The position numbers and the translations under genes are program-made. 64,000 nucleotides of DNA from Mergibacter septicus (GTDB taxonomy: Bacteria; Pseudomonadota; Gammaproteobacteria; Enterobacterales; Pasteurellaceae): NCBI RefSeq assembly GCF_003265225.1, contig NZ_CP022013.1, positions 1,335,001 through 1,399,000 of the forward strand. Reading direction: 5' to 3'. The notes beneath the pieces are model-generated. The model ran no database searches and was not told where the DNA came from. It was given only the letters and a program-made list of their open reading frames with translations. Positions 19,770 through 28,703 of this stretch are shown one piece after another; positions within the stretch are counted from its first letter, which is position 1; the number at the start of each line of letters is the position of its first letter.

Positions 19770-20153
19770 ATGATTAAAGGGATTCAAATTACTCAAGCTG
19801 CGAATGATAACCTGTTAAATTCTTTTTGGTTATTAGACAGCGAAAAAGGAGAAGCACGTTGTTTATGTGCCAAAGGTGATTATAGTGAAGACCAAATTGT
19901 CGCAATTAATGAATTAGGTCAAATTGAATACCGTGAATTACCAATTGATGTTGCACCAACAATCAAAGTTGAAGGTGGGCAGCACTTAAACGTCAATGTA
20001 TTACGTCGTGAAACTTTAGAAGATGCCGTCAAAAATCCAGAAAAATACCCACAATTAACTATTCGTGTTTCAGGTTATGCGGTACGTTTTAATTCTTTAA
20101 CGCCAGAACAACAACGTGACGTGATTACACGTACTTTCACTGAAAGCCTATAA
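19770..20153 (+). CDS. grcA: Autonomous glycyl radical cofactor GrcA (YfiD)
   Basis: GrcA is a 127-residue spare part that restores pyruvate formate-lyase after oxygen cleaves its glycyl radical site. The C-terminal glycyl-radical motif RVSGYAVRF carries the radical Gly (about residue 102). The N-terminus [20 protein letters not shown] matches E. coli. AAGGAGC precedes the ATG. A near-perfect FNR site upstream supports anaerobic or microaerobic induction. It ends in its own terminator. Confidence 0.97.
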   Translation: MIKGIQITQAANDNLLNSFWLLDSEKGEARCLCAKGDYSEDQIVAINELGQIEYRELPIDVAPTIKVEGGQHLNVNVLRRETLEDAVKNPEKYPQLTIRVSGYAVRFNSLTPEQQRDVITRTFTESL

Positions 20154-20170
20154 TCTTATAAAAGAAATAA

Positions 20171-20198
20171 AAAACCGTACTATTTCATACGGTTTTAA
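20171..20198 (+). terminator. Terminator of grcA
   Basis: AAAACCGTA pairs with TACGGTTTT around an 8-nt loop, then AATTT follows. It lies 17 bases after the grcA stop. Confidence 0.8.
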
Positions 20199-20200
20199 TT

Positions 20201-20235
20201 TAAAAAAATAAAGCCCATAAAATTTTATGGGCTTT
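20201..20235 (-). terminator. Terminator of pckA (perfect 26-base palindrome)
   Basis: Positions 20210-20235 are a perfect palindrome with core CATAAAATTTTATG and ends AAAGCC/GGCTTT. Minus-strand reading is followed by ATTTTTTT. It stands back to back with the grcA terminator. Confidence 0.85.
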
Positions 20236-20254
20236 AATATTTTATCTCGCAGAA

Positions 20255-21868
20255 CTATTTTTTCGGACCAGCACTAACAAGTGCTTTACCTGCTTCCGTT
20301 CCAGTATATTTTTCAAAATTTTTGATAAAACGATCGGCTAAATCATTTGCACGATCTTGCCATTCCTGTTTTTCCGCATAAGTATCACGTGGATCTAAAA
20401 TCATAGGATCGACATTCGGCAATGCTGTTGGAATTTTAAAATTAAAAACAGGAACCGTTTTAGTTGGTGCTTTATCTATTGAACCATCAAGAATCGCATC
20501 AATAATGCCCCGAGTATCTTTAATTGAAATCCGTTTACCACTGCCATTCCAGCCTGTATTGACTAAATATGCTTGTGCACCATTCGCTTCCATTTTTTTC
20601 ACCAATTCCTCTGCATATTTAGTTGGGTGTAAACTTAAGAAAGCTGCACCAAAACAAGATGAAAATGTTGGTGTAGGTTCAGTAACGCCACGTTCAGTTC
20701 CAGCTAATTTTGCAGTAAATCCTGAAAGGAAATAATACTTAGTTTGTTCAGGTGTTAAAATCGAAACGGGTGGTAATACGCCAAACGCATCAGCAGATAA
20801 AAAAATCACTTTATTCGCATGACCTGCCTTAGAAACAGGCTTAACAATATTTTCAATATGATAGATAGGATAAGATACACGAGTGTTTTCAGTCACACTT
20901 TTATCTGAAAAATCAATTTTTCCTTCTGCATCAACAGTAACATTTTCTAATAAAGCATCACGTTTAATTGCATTATAAATATCTGGTTCATTCTCTTTCG
21001 ATAGGTTAATGACTTTGGCGTAACACCCTCCTTCAAAGTTAAAGATACCATCATCATCCCAACCATGCTCATCATCGCCAATTAATAAACGTTTTGGATC
21101 GGTCGAAAGCGTTGTTTTACCTGTTCCTGATAAACCAAAGAAAATTGCGGTTTCTTTACCATCCTTACTGGTATTTGCCGAACAGTGCATTGAGGCTATT
21201 CCTCTTAATGGTAAAAGGTAATTCATATAAGAGAACATACCTTTTTTCATCTCACCACCATACCAAGTATTTAAAATCACTTGTACTTTTTCTGTTAAGT
21301 TAAAAACAACCGCAGTTTCTGAATTTAAGCCTAATTCTTGATAGCGAGTAACTTTAGCTTTAGAAGCATTCATAATAACAAAATCAGGTTCACCAAAATT
21401 AGCTAACTCTTCTGACGTTGGTCGAATAAACATATTTGTTACAAAATGTGCCTGCCATGCAACTTCCATCACAAAACGTAACTTAAGACGAGATCCTTCA
21501 TTTGCACCACAAAAAGCATCGACCACAAAAAGTGGTTTACCACTTAATTCATCGGTTGCAATTTTTTTAATTTCTCGCCAAGCTTCTGGTGTAATTGGTT
21601 TATTATCATTTTTGTATTCTTCGGTACTCCACCAGATAGTCTCTTTTGTTATATCATCTTTCACAAAAAATTTATCTTTCGGCGAACGACCAGTATATAC
21701 ACCTGTCATGACATTCACTGCCCCTAATTCAGTTACTTGCCCTTTTTCAAAGCCCTCTAAACCAGCTTTAGTTTCCTCTGCAAATAATCGGTCATAACTT
21801 GGGTTATGAATAATTTCAGTAACATTGTGAATACCTAAAGACGCAAGATAAGATTTTAAATCTGACAT
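20255..21868 (-). CDS. pckA: Phosphoenolpyruvate carboxykinase (ATP)
   Basis: PckA interconverts oxaloacetate and PEP. In Pasteurellaceae it often runs in the carboxylating direction during fermentation to succinate. The 537-residue protein has [12 protein letters not shown], the kinase P-loop [11 protein letters not shown] (about residue 247), the metal-binding [13 protein letters not shown], and [18 protein letters not shown] precedes the start. The 110-base leader contains the palindrome TTGATATCAA (21887-21896), of unknown meaning. It is monocistronic between two terminators. Confidence 0.98.
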   Translation of the reverse strand: MSDLKSYLASLGIHNVTEIIHNPSYDRLFAEETKAGLEGFEKGQVTELGAVNVMTGVYTGRSPKDKFFVKDDITKETIWWSTEEYKNDNKPITPEAWREIKKIATDELSGKPLFVVDAFCGANEGSRLKLRFVMEVAWQAHFVTNMFIRPTSEELANFGEPDFVIMNASKAKVTRYQELGLNSETAVVFNLTEKVQVILNTWYGGEMKKGMFSYMNYLLPLRGIASMHCSANTSKDGKETAIFFGLSGTGKTTLSTDPKRLLIGDDEHGWDDDGIFNFEGGCYAKVINLSKENEPDIYNAIKRDALLENVTVDAEGKIDFSDKSVTENTRVSYPIYHIENIVKPVSKAGHANKVIFLSADAFGVLPPVSILTPEQTKYYFLSGFTAKLAGTERGVTEPTPTFSSCFGAAFLSLHPTKYAEELVKKMEANGAQAYLVNTGWNGSGKRISIKDTRGIIDAILDGSIDKAPTKTVPVFNFKIPTALPNVDPMILDPRDTYAEKQEWQDRANDLADRFIKNFEKYTGTEAGKALVSAGPKK

Positions 21869-21978
21869 AACATTCCCTCGTAATGATTGATATCAATAAA
21901 GAATAAGAAACCATTGTATGCTTTTTTCTACCTAAAAAATGTTATACCGATCAAATTTTTGAATTTTGCTCAAATAAA

Positions 21979-22000
21979 AAAGAGCGTTTTCACGCTCTTT
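21979..22000 (-). terminator. Terminator of the glpG-glpR-ubiA run
   Basis: AAAGAGCG pairs with CGCTCTTT around a 6-nt loop. On the minus strand TTTTTTATTTG follows. It closes ubiA 20 bases after its stop. Confidence 0.87.
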
Positions 22001-22020
22001 CAATCTATAAGAAATAATAT

Positions 22021-22884
22021 TTAACTAAATAATCCTGCAAGAATAGCGATAAATATCCCCATACCCGCATAATTATTATTCAAAAAAGCTTGAAAACAGC
22101 CTTCTCGACTACGATTTTTTGTCAATTTACTTTGATACCAAAAACAAATGGTTGATAGTGCTAACAAAATAAAATAACTTGAGGCTAAATTAAGTACTTT
22201 CCCTAGCACAGCTAAAATAATTACTGCAATTAATTGCAAGAATGCAATCATTTTTCTGTCATAACGTCCAAACAAAATTGCACTCGATTTCACACCTATG
22301 CGTAAATCATCATCACGATCTACCATCGCATACTGTGTATCATAAGCCACTGTCCAAGCTAAATTAGCCAGAAATAATAACCAACATTCTGGTGGTAAAC
22401 TCTGACTTACTGCAGCATACGCCATCGGAATTGCCCAGCCAAAAGCAGCCCCTAAAAACATTTGTGGTAAATGAGTATAACGTTTCATAAAAGGATAAAT
22501 AAACGCCAAAATAGCTGCAACGACTGATAAGCCTATCGTGTAAATATTCAGTTGTAATACTAAAAGAAAAGCAAGAAAGATTAAAAATAGAAACAAATAT
22601 TTAGTTTCTTGTTCACTAACTTCATCTGTAGCCAAAGGACGTTGTGAAGTACGTTTAACCTTTCCATCAATCTTTCGATCTGCATAATCATTAATCACAC
22701 AACCTGCCGATCGCATCACAACCACACCTAAAACAAATATGAGTAAAGTACGCCAATCTGGCATTCCTTTAGCAGCAAGAAATAATGCCCATAATGTTGG
22801 CCATAATAATAATAATATTCCGATAGGTTTATCTAAACGCATTAAACGAATATAGACCGATATTTTATCGGTATAATAAAACAT
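22021..22884 (-). CDS. ubiA: 4-hydroxybenzoate octaprenyltransferase (ubiquinone pathway)
   Basis: An integral membrane prenyltransferase joining a polyprenyl chain to 4-hydroxybenzoate. Both Asp-rich motifs are present: [21 protein letters not shown] (shown in part) and [13 protein letters not shown], among about eight hydrophobic segments. The frame is open to 22923, but ATG at 22884 (MFYYTDK) has AAGGATGAG upstream and gives 287 residues, matching E. coli (290). It starts 14 bases after the glpR stop, so it is probably cotranscribed with glpR. ubiC is not adjacent. Confidence 0.95.
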   Translation of the reverse strand: MFYYTDKISVYIRLMRLDKPIGILLLLWPTLWALFLAAKGMPDWRTLLIFVLGVVVMRSAGCVINDYADRKIDGKVKRTSQRPLATDEVSEQETKYLFLFLIFLAFLLVLQLNIYTIGLSVVAAILAFIYPFMKRYTHLPQMFLGAAFGWAIPMAYAAVSQSLPPECWLLFLANLAWTVAYDTQYAMVDRDDDLRIGVKSSAILFGRYDRKMIAFLQLIAVIILAVLGKVLNLASSYFILLALSTICFWYQSKLTKNRSREGCFQAFLNNNYAGMGIFIAILAGLFS

Positions 22885-22898
22885 ATTCTCATCCTTGA

Positions 22899-23678
22899 TT
22901 ATGACAAACGATCCAAAGGACAAATTTGAACTTGTAACTTACTTCCGTGCATTTTTTCTTGAATAGCTTGCGGTAATGCTTGATCGGTAAATAAATAGCT
23001 TAAATCGAACACTGATCCTAAACGTACCATTGCATTACGACTAAACTTGGAATGATCTGCCACTAATAAACTAGTACGAGAACTTTCAATAATCGCTCGT
23101 TTAACTTGCACTTCATGATAATCATAATCCAACAAAGAACCATCGCCATCAATTGCACTAATTCCAAGCACACCAAAATCCAAACGAAATTGAGAGATAA
23201 AATTCACCGTTGCTTCACCAATAATGCCACCATCACTACGCAAACCACCACCAGCAATAATAATTTTAAAATCTTTCTTGGCCATTAAAATATGAGCCGC
23301 ATTCAAATTATTGGTAACAATACGTAAATTTTGATGTTGAAGTAAAGCATACGCAACCGCTTCTGGCGTTGTACCAATATCAATAAATAGCGATGAGCCA
23401 TTAGGAATAGTCGCTGCAACCGCTTGAGCAATTGCTTTTTTTTCAGCGGAAAAAAATGTTTTTCGATCAAGATAATCACTATTTTCTGAAGATGAAGGAG
23501 AAGCAGCACCACCATGATGACGTCTAATCGCATTATTTTCAGCTAATTCATTTAAATCTCGCCGAATAGTTTGTGGACTAACATGTAATTCTTCAACCAA
23601 TTCCTCAGTGCTGACATATCCTTTTAATTTAACCAATTCAATAATTTTGTTATGACGAATAACTTGCTTCATACTCAA
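22899..23678 (-). CDS. glpR: Glycerol-3-phosphate regulon repressor, DeoR family
   Basis: A DeoR-type repressor of 259 residues, aligned closely to E. coli GlpR. The N-terminal helix-turn-helix reads [30 protein letters not shown] and RHHGGAA. The sugar-phosphate binding domain includes [44 protein letters not shown]-type segments and LVADHSKF. The inducer in the family is glycerol 3-phosphate. Start could be the first Met or MKQVIRHN two codons on. It follows glpG as in E. coli glpEGR. Confidence 0.95.
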   Translation of the reverse strand: MSMKQVIRHNKIIELVKLKGYVSTEELVEELHVSPQTIRRDLNELAENNAIRRHHGGAASPSSSENSDYLDRKTFFSAEKKAIAQAVAATIPNGSSLFIDIGTTPEAVAYALLQHQNLRIVTNNLNAAHILMAKKDFKIIIAGGGLRSDGGIIGEATVNFISQFRLDFGVLGISAIDGDGSLLDYDYHEVQVKRAIIESSRTSLLVADHSKFSRNAMVRLGSVFDLSYLFTDQALPQAIQEKMHGSKLQVQICPLDRLS

Positions 23679-23798
23679 TACCTAATATTTTCTTTCTATT
23701 CATACTCATTAAAAAAGATATTTCATTATTTCTATTAATAACATTTGATATTTATTAAGCAACTGGATTACTTGCCCTCTTTTGATGAATATTTAACC

Positions 23799-24692
23799 TT
23801 AAACTTTATTATTTTTTCTCAATATATCTGCCCAAGCCCAAATACAACCGATAAATAAACCAGAAATATGTGCTGTGTTACCAAAATATACGCCAAAATA
23901 AGGAGAGATAAAGCCACTTACAATCCCTATGAACAAAAACCAACCAAATCCAGCTGGTAATGGAAATTGTTTTGGTTGAAAACGACTTTGTACTAAAACA
24001 TAACCTAGCACAGCATAGACAACACCTGATAGTCCGAAGAAATTCACCCCAGTATCTAAATATTGTGCGAAACCACTTAAAATAGCTGTACTCAAAAAAA
24101 GGAATACGAGCTTCACTGAACCGCATCGACGTTCAATAATTCCTGCAAAAATTTGCCACCAAGTGAGATTAAATAAAAAATGCCAAATAGATAAATGGAC
24201 GAAAGCATGGGAAAAATAGCGCCACGGCTGGTATAACCCTTCTTCAGAAAAAGGAGATGATGGAAAATGCAACGTCATAAAAATAGTTGAGGCAAAAGGC
24301 ATTAATGTCAATAAATAAATGATGCTACAAAGGATCGTTATCAAACTTGTAAATTTCGTTGCCACTAATGCTTGTTGGAGTTGGTTAAGTTGATGAGGAA
24401 TTATTTTTAGCCAAGGTTGCCATAAAATTGATAACCTTTGTGTTTTTCCTTGTTCCCAACTCGCTTCCTCATAACGAAGATCAAAAGGATTTTGTTGAAA
24501 ATGCTTCGCTTCTTGTTCGATCGTTTGAATAAGGTATTGTGAATCAGAATTAGTAATAGCTTGAGTATCTAAATATACATGAATACCTTGTTCGTCTTCC
24601 TTCAATAACAAAACTTGCTGATAATGAAGTTGAATATAATCTTTAAAATGTTGGGCTATATGTTCACTCATTGACGTAAAAAGGTACTGCAT
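23799..24692 (-). CDS. glpG: Rhomboid intramembrane serine protease GlpG (with cytosolic domain)
   Basis: GlpG cleaves membrane proteins inside the bilayer. The catalytic Ser is in GLSGVVYA (residue 222) and the His in AHISGLFIG (residue 275). HFLFNLTWW supplies oxyanion-hole residues. About six membrane helices follow a soluble N-terminal domain of about 100 residues. ATG at 24692 (MQYLFTSM) has GGAGAG 4 bases upstream; the frame is open to 24722. At 297 residues it is close to E. coli (276), but unlike the short H. influenzae enzyme (about 192), which lacks the soluble domain. Confidence 0.94.
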   Translation of the reverse strand: MQYLFTSMSEHIAQHFKDYIQLHYQQVLLLKEDEQGIHVYLDTQAITNSDSQYLIQTIEQEAKHFQQNPFDLRYEEASWEQGKTQRLSILWQPWLKIIPHQLNQLQQALVATKFTSLITILCSIIYLLTLMPFASTIFMTLHFPSSPFSEEGLYQPWRYFSHAFVHLSIWHFLFNLTWWQIFAGIIERRCGSVKLVFLFLSTAILSGFAQYLDTGVNFFGLSGVVYAVLGYVLVQSRFQPKQFPLPAGFGWFLFIGIVSGFISPYFGVYFGNTAHISGLFIGCIWAWADILRKNNKV

Positions 24693-24779
24693 TTTCTCTC
24701 CATCTGCTATTGGATTCATCATAAATCAGCTATACTTATTGCTAAAATTCGTGATTAAATTGTTATTCAAGGGTTAAAA

Positions 24780-25106
24780 ATGAAATCAAGAAAAAAGAAT
24801 AATTTTCCCTCAGGATTTTCTGCTTTTGCTTGGGCTATTGCGATCTTCTGTTTACCCGCTTTACTCTGGCCTTTAGCTTTATTACTCTCACCAAACTTAA
24901 GTAATAATCCTAGCTTAAATTCAAATCAACTTATGTTTATGAATATCTTTCTCTGGAGTTATCCTTTCTTTCTGTTTTTATTAGCCCGCTTATTGTACGT
25001 TTTATCCCATCACTTTGCCAAACTAGCTCGCTTTTTACTGGGTTTTGCCTATTTAACATTCTATGCGATTTTATATTACGTGTTCCATACAGGGTTTAAC
25101 TATTAA
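24780..25106 (+). CDS. Small three-helix membrane protein (possibly DUF5389 family)
   Basis: A 108-residue protein with a basic N-terminus (MKSRKKNNFPSGFS) and three hydrophobic segments (about 15-37, 50-72 and 82-103), so it is an integral inner-membrane protein. The PSGFSAFAWAIA...LPALLWPLALL pattern resembles a small family restricted to Pasteurellaceae, which I believe is DUF5389. That family name is from memory and unconfirmed. No function is known. It is divergent from glpG and convergent with usg, alone between a short promoter gap and a terminator. Confidence 0.8.
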   Translation: MKSRKKNNFPSGFSAFAWAIAIFCLPALLWPLALLLSPNLSNNPSLNSNQLMFMNIFLWSYPFFLFLLARLLYVLSHHFAKLARFLLGFAYLTFYAILYYVFHTGFNY

Positions 25107-25112
25107 AAATCC

Positions 25113-25139
25113 AAGGCTAGTTATTGCTTAACTAGCCTT
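25113..25139. terminator. Bidirectional terminator between the small membrane protein and usg
   Basis: AAGGCTAGTTA and TAACTAGCCTT form an 11-bp perfect stem with a 5-nt loop. On the minus strand GGATTTTTAA follows, on the plus strand ATGCTTAA. It is convergent, so it can serve both genes. Confidence 0.75.
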
Positions 25140-25147
25140 ATGCTTAA

Positions 25148-26119
25148 TTAATAACCATTGCGATAAATTACTTCTGCTAAAGTAACGGATAAACGAGCCA
25201 ACGCAAAATGTTGTTCATCACACACTAACCAGAAACGATAGCCATTTTCTGTTTCTTCAAAACGGCTGATATGTAACTGTGGTAATTGCTCTGAAGACGC
25301 TTCTTCGCCATTTAAAACTGGTGTGATAGTTTTGTCTGAATGGAACTGAATAAGATCATTATTCTGCCATGATGCCACTATCTGTTCTCTATCAGGTAAA
25401 TAATCACTACTTAGTGAAACCATCTGACTTAAACCATAAAAAACGGGGGTATTAACACTATGTAAACAAAATTCACCATTAAATGTAGGCAGAACTTTAT
25501 GTAACATAGCAACAAGAGATTGTTTTTCATCAGCAGGAAAAAGATCAAACGCTAAACGCTGTTTTCCATCTTCTAGCGGAATACCATTTAGCAATCGAGC
25601 AGTTTGTCCTGCCAACTCATTTACTTGATTACTATAAGCGGCTGATAATAATGACGTTACGAATAAACGCTCGATGCTCGCTTCTGTTAAAATTGGTTGT
25701 AAACTCACAGCTAAAGCCGAAATTTGAGGACTCGGCAACGCAACAACATTATGTTGGCGTAAATTGGTTAAAGCAGTTTCATTGATGCTAGGAATAACAG
25801 TAGGTACCCCCGCTAAGCTGGCACTCACGCCTGACAAATCAATGACCACACAACCAGCATCGGCTAATTTAGCTAATAACTCAACCTGTTTACTTTTACC
25901 AGCGAAAAAAAGTAAATCAAATTCCTTATACTGAACTTGTTCTGATTCTAATTGTTCGACACTTTTTCCATTAAAACGAATTGATTGTTCTTCCTTGAAA
26001 GGTTTTGCTTCAACTATAGTAATATGGCTTTGTGACAATTCACTTTTTTCTAAACTCTCACAAATTTTTTCTGCCAATTCAAACTCTGCCAAAACCGCAA
26101 TACGTAACTCTACACTCAT
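25148..26119 (-). CDS. usg: Usg: aspartate-semialdehyde dehydrogenase-like protein without catalytic Cys
   Basis: The 323-residue protein has the fold pattern of aspartate-semialdehyde dehydrogenase (RIAVL at the start, FDLLFFAGK, CVVIDLSG, VPTVIPSIN). The segment that should hold the catalytic Cys reads ALPSPQISAL with no Cys, as in E. coli Usg. Enzyme activity as a dehydrogenase is therefore unlikely; the true function is unknown. ATG at 26119 is chosen with GGAG 8 bases upstream; an in-frame TTG lies at 26131. No truA or asd neighbour is present. Confidence 0.87.
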   Translation of the reverse strand: MSVELRIAVLAEFELAEKICESLEKSELSQSHITIVEAKPFKEEQSIRFNGKSVEQLESEQVQYKEFDLLFFAGKSKQVELLAKLADAGCVVIDLSGVSASLAGVPTVIPSINETALTNLRQHNVVALPSPQISALAVSLQPILTEASIERLFVTSLLSAAYSNQVNELAGQTARLLNGIPLEDGKQRLAFDLFPADEKQSLVAMLHKVLPTFNGEFCLHSVNTPVFYGLSQMVSLSSDYLPDREQIVASWQNNDLIQFHSDKTITPVLNGEEASSEQLPQLHISRFEETENGYRFWLVCDEQHFALARLSVTLAEVIYRNGY

Positions 26120-26270
26120 TTTTTTCTCCAAATTAATTCAATTAGCATTATTTTACGGGATTTTATGTCGAATGTCCTGTTTACACCACTTAAACTAAAA
26201 AAAGTAATAATAATACTAAACAAAATAAAATATGATATGCTTATAAAAATAAAATAATTTTATGATATTT

Positions 26271-26287
26271 TGATAAATAAATTATCA
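26271..26287. promoter_or_regulatory. Inverted repeat, candidate operator
   Basis: TGATAA and TTATCA are separated by ATAAA and followed by TTAC. The pattern loosely recalls Fur-type GATAAT elements, but spacing differs from the 6-1-6 rule. It lies 32 bases before the small GTG-started ORF. Confidence 0.3.
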
Positions 26288-26318
26288 TTACTTAATAGTT
26301 AAGGTTAAGGCTAACGCA

Positions 26319-26465
26319 GTGAAAACGCTTTTTCAAAAAATCATTAACTCTCTCATTGAACGTAAACAATCTTCCTCTCTCATTGTACAAAATCCACAAC
26401 CAATAAAATCAATCAAACTAAATAATTACAGCAAAATACAAAGTCACGATAAACCTTTTAAATAA
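26319..26465 (+). CDS. Possible 48-residue small protein
   Basis: GTG at 26319 is preceded by TAAGG 9 bases upstream and opens 48 codons to TAA. The product starts MKTLFQKIINSLIERKQ, an amphipathic basic helix, then a Ser/Gln/Pro/Lys-rich tail ending DKPFK. Codons look reasonable and the frame ends before the next gene by 165 bases. No family is recognised, and in AT-rich DNA such an ORF could arise by chance. Confidence 0.3.
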   Translation: MKTLFQKIINSLIERKQSSSLIVQNPQPIKSIKLNNYSKIQSHDKPFK

Positions 26466-26630
26466 ATCCAGAATACTGTATAAAAATCCTATTTTAAGCA
26501 AAAATAAAGGAAAAAAGTGAATCAGATAAACTTGAAAAGTTTTTTTAAAAAGATGTATTAACATATTCCTAAACTTACAGTAGAAATATTTTATATCTAC
26601 GTTTAATTAATCCTATTAAAGGGGGCTATT

Positions 26631-27866
26631 TTGACTCAAGATATTCGTCAGCTTGTCGCAGATAAAATGTCAAAATTTGGTATAAATATTCAACCTCATG
26701 ATGATCTTTCTACCATAATATTGTTAACATTTTGTTGTTTAATCGCCTTTATTACTTATGTTGTAGTGCGTTGGGGACTATTAAAAATACTTAACCCGAT
26801 GATTAAACATAGCAGTTCTAATTTAGGTGAAATTATCGTTCATCATAAAGTATTGGAAAAACTCTCACTTACTATCCCAGCAATAGTAGTGAATTTGTTG
26901 ATTCCACTGGTACTCGACAAATATATTTTACTAAGTGATTTGATTGATCGTATTTTAGGTGTTTGGCTGGTTATCGTTCTAATCCGAAGTAGTTATGCTT
27001 TCTTAGATGCAACTAATGATTTTGCCGATCTAAAAAATCTAAGTAAAAATATGCCCATTAAGAGTTTCGTTCAGCTATTTAAACTGATTTTCTTTACCAT
27101 TGGCTTTTTTATTATCATTTCAATCTTAGCAAATCGTTCACCAATTTATTTTCTCAGCGGTTTAGGTGTTGCTACTGGTCTCGTTTTATTAGTATTTAAA
27201 GATACTATTCTTGGCTTTGTTGCAGGGATTCAACTTGCAGCGAATCAAATGCTCCAAATTGGAGACTGGATTCAAGTAGATAAATACGGTGCTAATGGTA
27301 GTATTATTGAAATCTCTTTAACAACGATAAAAGTTCAAAATTGGGATAATACGGTCACTAATATTCCTGCTTATGCCTTAGTGCAAGACTCCTTCATTAA
27401 TTGGCGACATATGGAAGAATCTGGTGGACGGAGAATTAAACGCTCAGTGTTAATTAATATTGACTCTATTTACTTTATCTCAGCACAAGATGAAGAAAAA
27501 TTAGCCCAGATTCCATTAGTTGCAGACTTAATCAAGAAACGTAAAAAAGAGCTAGAAAAATTTCCTTCTGCTACACAAATGAATCGGTTAACAAATATCA
27601 CATTATTTCGTGCTTACCTAGAAGAATTTCTGAAACAAAATATCAATATTCGTCAGGATATGACCTTTTTAGTCCGAGAATTAGATCCAACCCCTCAAGG
27701 GCTACCTATTCAAATCTATATTTTCACCAACGATACACGTTGGGTGTATTATGAAGGGATTCAATCTGATATTTTCGACCACATTTATGCTATCTTACCG
27801 CAATTCGGTCTAACTGCCTTCCAAGCACCTGCTTCAATAGACATTCGTAGCTTAAAAGCAAATTAA
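26631..27866 (+). CDS. ybdG: MscS-family mechanosensitive channel, YbdG type
   Basis: A 411-residue inner-membrane channel. Five hydrophobic segments (about 28-50, 72-95, 105-122, 145-165 and 170-200) lead into the pore helix and beta domain: GLVLLVFKDTILGFVAGIQLAAN, then GDWIQVDKYGANGSIIEISLTTIKVQNWDNTVTNIP in outline, SGGRRIKRSV and a long C-terminus. This matches E. coli YbdG (415 residues), linked to mild osmotic downshock. The start is TTG with GGGGG about 6 bases upstream. It is monocistronic with a terminator. Confidence 0.92.
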   Translation: MTQDIRQLVADKMSKFGINIQPHDDLSTIILLTFCCLIAFITYVVVRWGLLKILNPMIKHSSSNLGEIIVHHKVLEKLSLTIPAIVVNLLIPLVLDKYILLSDLIDRILGVWLVIVLIRSSYAFLDATNDFADLKNLSKNMPIKSFVQLFKLIFFTIGFFIIISILANRSPIYFLSGLGVATGLVLLVFKDTILGFVAGIQLAANQMLQIGDWIQVDKYGANGSIIEISLTTIKVQNWDNTVTNIPAYALVQDSFINWRHMEESGGRRIKRSVLINIDSIYFISAQDEEKLAQIPLVADLIKKRKKELEKFPSATQMNRLTNITLFRAYLEEFLKQNINIRQDMTFLVRELDPTPQGLPIQIYIFTNDTRWVYYEGIQSDIFDHIYAILPQFGLTAFQAPASIDIRSLKAN

Positions 27867-27870
27867 ATAA

Positions 27871-27906
27871 AAAACCATTAAATCTTAAGGGTTTAATGGT
27901 TTTTAA
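27871..27906 (+). terminator. Terminator of the MscS-type channel gene
   Basis: AAAACCATTAAA (27871-27882) pairs with TTTAATGGTTTT (27892-27903) around a 9-nt loop; T residues follow. Confidence 0.8.
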
Positions 27907-27947
27907 TAATTTGATTAAAAATGCTTATCTCATCAACTAACTTATGA

Positions 27948-28121
27948 TCACTTTTGACTTTTATCCTTTTCTGTCAACTCTGGATCTTCTTTATAGATTG
28001 GCACACAACTACGGCAAGCTCCCTTATCTATCCCTAACTCTTTACAAAATTGATCATATTTTGCCAAAGCTCGTTTAAAAAAGCCGAGTTTAGAGGTCGT
28101 TTTATTTTCTACCTTAGCCAT
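27948..28121 (-). CDS. 57-residue Cys-containing small protein (possibly DUF5363 family)
   Basis: ATG at 28121 with a strong GGAGGAG site 7 bases upstream opens a 57-residue frame ending TGA at 27948. The product has a basic amphipathic start, then FFKRALAKYDQFCKELG, GACRSCVP and an acidic/basic tail. Three Cys (residues 26, 36 and 39, with C-x-x-C) could bind metal. I recall similar short proteins in Pasteurellaceae, filed as DUF5363, but cannot confirm the name. It is downstream of yajQ on the same strand, 62 bases away. Function is unknown. Confidence 0.8.
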   Translation of the reverse strand: MAKVENKTTSKLGFFKRALAKYDQFCKELGIDKGACRSCVPIYKEDPELTEKDKSQK

Positions 28122-28183
28122 TTACTTACTCCTCCAAATTAGTTGTGAACCTTTGTTATAAAAACAAGCGCTATTCTTGATTT

Positions 28184-28675
28184 TTAATCACGGAAGTTAG
28201 TGAACTGAAATGGTTGTCCAAGTTCTGCTTCTTTAACTAAGCGAATAACGGCTTGTAAATCATCTCTTGATTTTCCTGTTATTCTTACTTGATCACCTTG
28301 AATTTGACTTTGCACCTTGATTTTCGACTCTTTAATCATTTTAGTGATCTTTTTTGCAATATCTGTTTCAATGCCCTGTTTTAATTTCACTTCCTTACTA
28401 TAAATTTTACCACTATGTTCATAATTTTCAGGGATCTCTAGTGAACTAGATTCAATTCCTCTTTTCATCATTGCATTACGTAAAATATCAAGTAACTGTT
28501 CTAATTGAAAATCTGATTCAGTTGCAACTTTTACAGTTTCGTTCTTTTCATTTAATTCAATACTAGCTTGAACATTACGGAAATCCCAACGATTACTCAA
28601 GTCTCGTTTAGCATTATCTACTGCATTACTCACTTCATGCATACTAATTTCTGACACAATATCAAATGATGGCAT
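28184..28675 (-). CDS. yajQ: YajQ-family nucleotide-binding protein
   Basis: A 163-residue UPF0234 protein of two ferredoxin-like halves. Motifs are [10 protein letters not shown] at the start, NRWDFRNV and [15 protein letters not shown], ending [10 protein letters not shown]. Homologues bind cyclic di-GMP in Xanthomonas or tRNA/GTP in E. coli studies; the role here is open. It starts 28 bases after serB on the minus strand, so the two may be cotranscribed. Confidence 0.95.
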   Translation of the reverse strand: MPSFDIVSEISMHEVSNAVDNAKRDLSNRWDFRNVQASIELNEKNETVKVATESDFQLEQLLDILRNAMMKRGIESSSLEIPENYEHSGKIYSKEVKLKQGIETDIAKKITKMIKESKIKVQSQIQGDQVRITGKSRDDLQAVIRLVKEAELGQPFQFTNFRD

Positions 28676-28703
28676 AAGTTTTAATTCCTCTTTAAGTTAA
28701 AAT

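Larger units (their letters stand above)
26120..26630. other. 511-base AT-rich divergent intergenic region
   Basis: This gap separates usg from the MscS-type channel. It holds one possible 48-codon gene (26319-26465), an inverted repeat TGATAA-ATAAA-TTATCA at 26271-26287 and otherwise very AT-rich sequence. I see no tRNA, insertion sequence remnant or repeat array. Promoters for both flanking genes must lie here. Confidence 0.6.

Noticed and set aside
21887-21896. TTGATATCAA upstream of pckA as an FNR site
   Set aside because: The two half-sites lack the 4-base spacer required by FNR; it is only a 10-base palindrome.
25148-26119. usg as a mutated asd gene
   Set aside because: Absence of the catalytic Cys is typical of the Usg family and not a decay event here.
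26271-26290. Fur box in the 511-base gap
   Set aside because: Only a loose resemblance; spacing does not fit, and no iron gene is adjacent.
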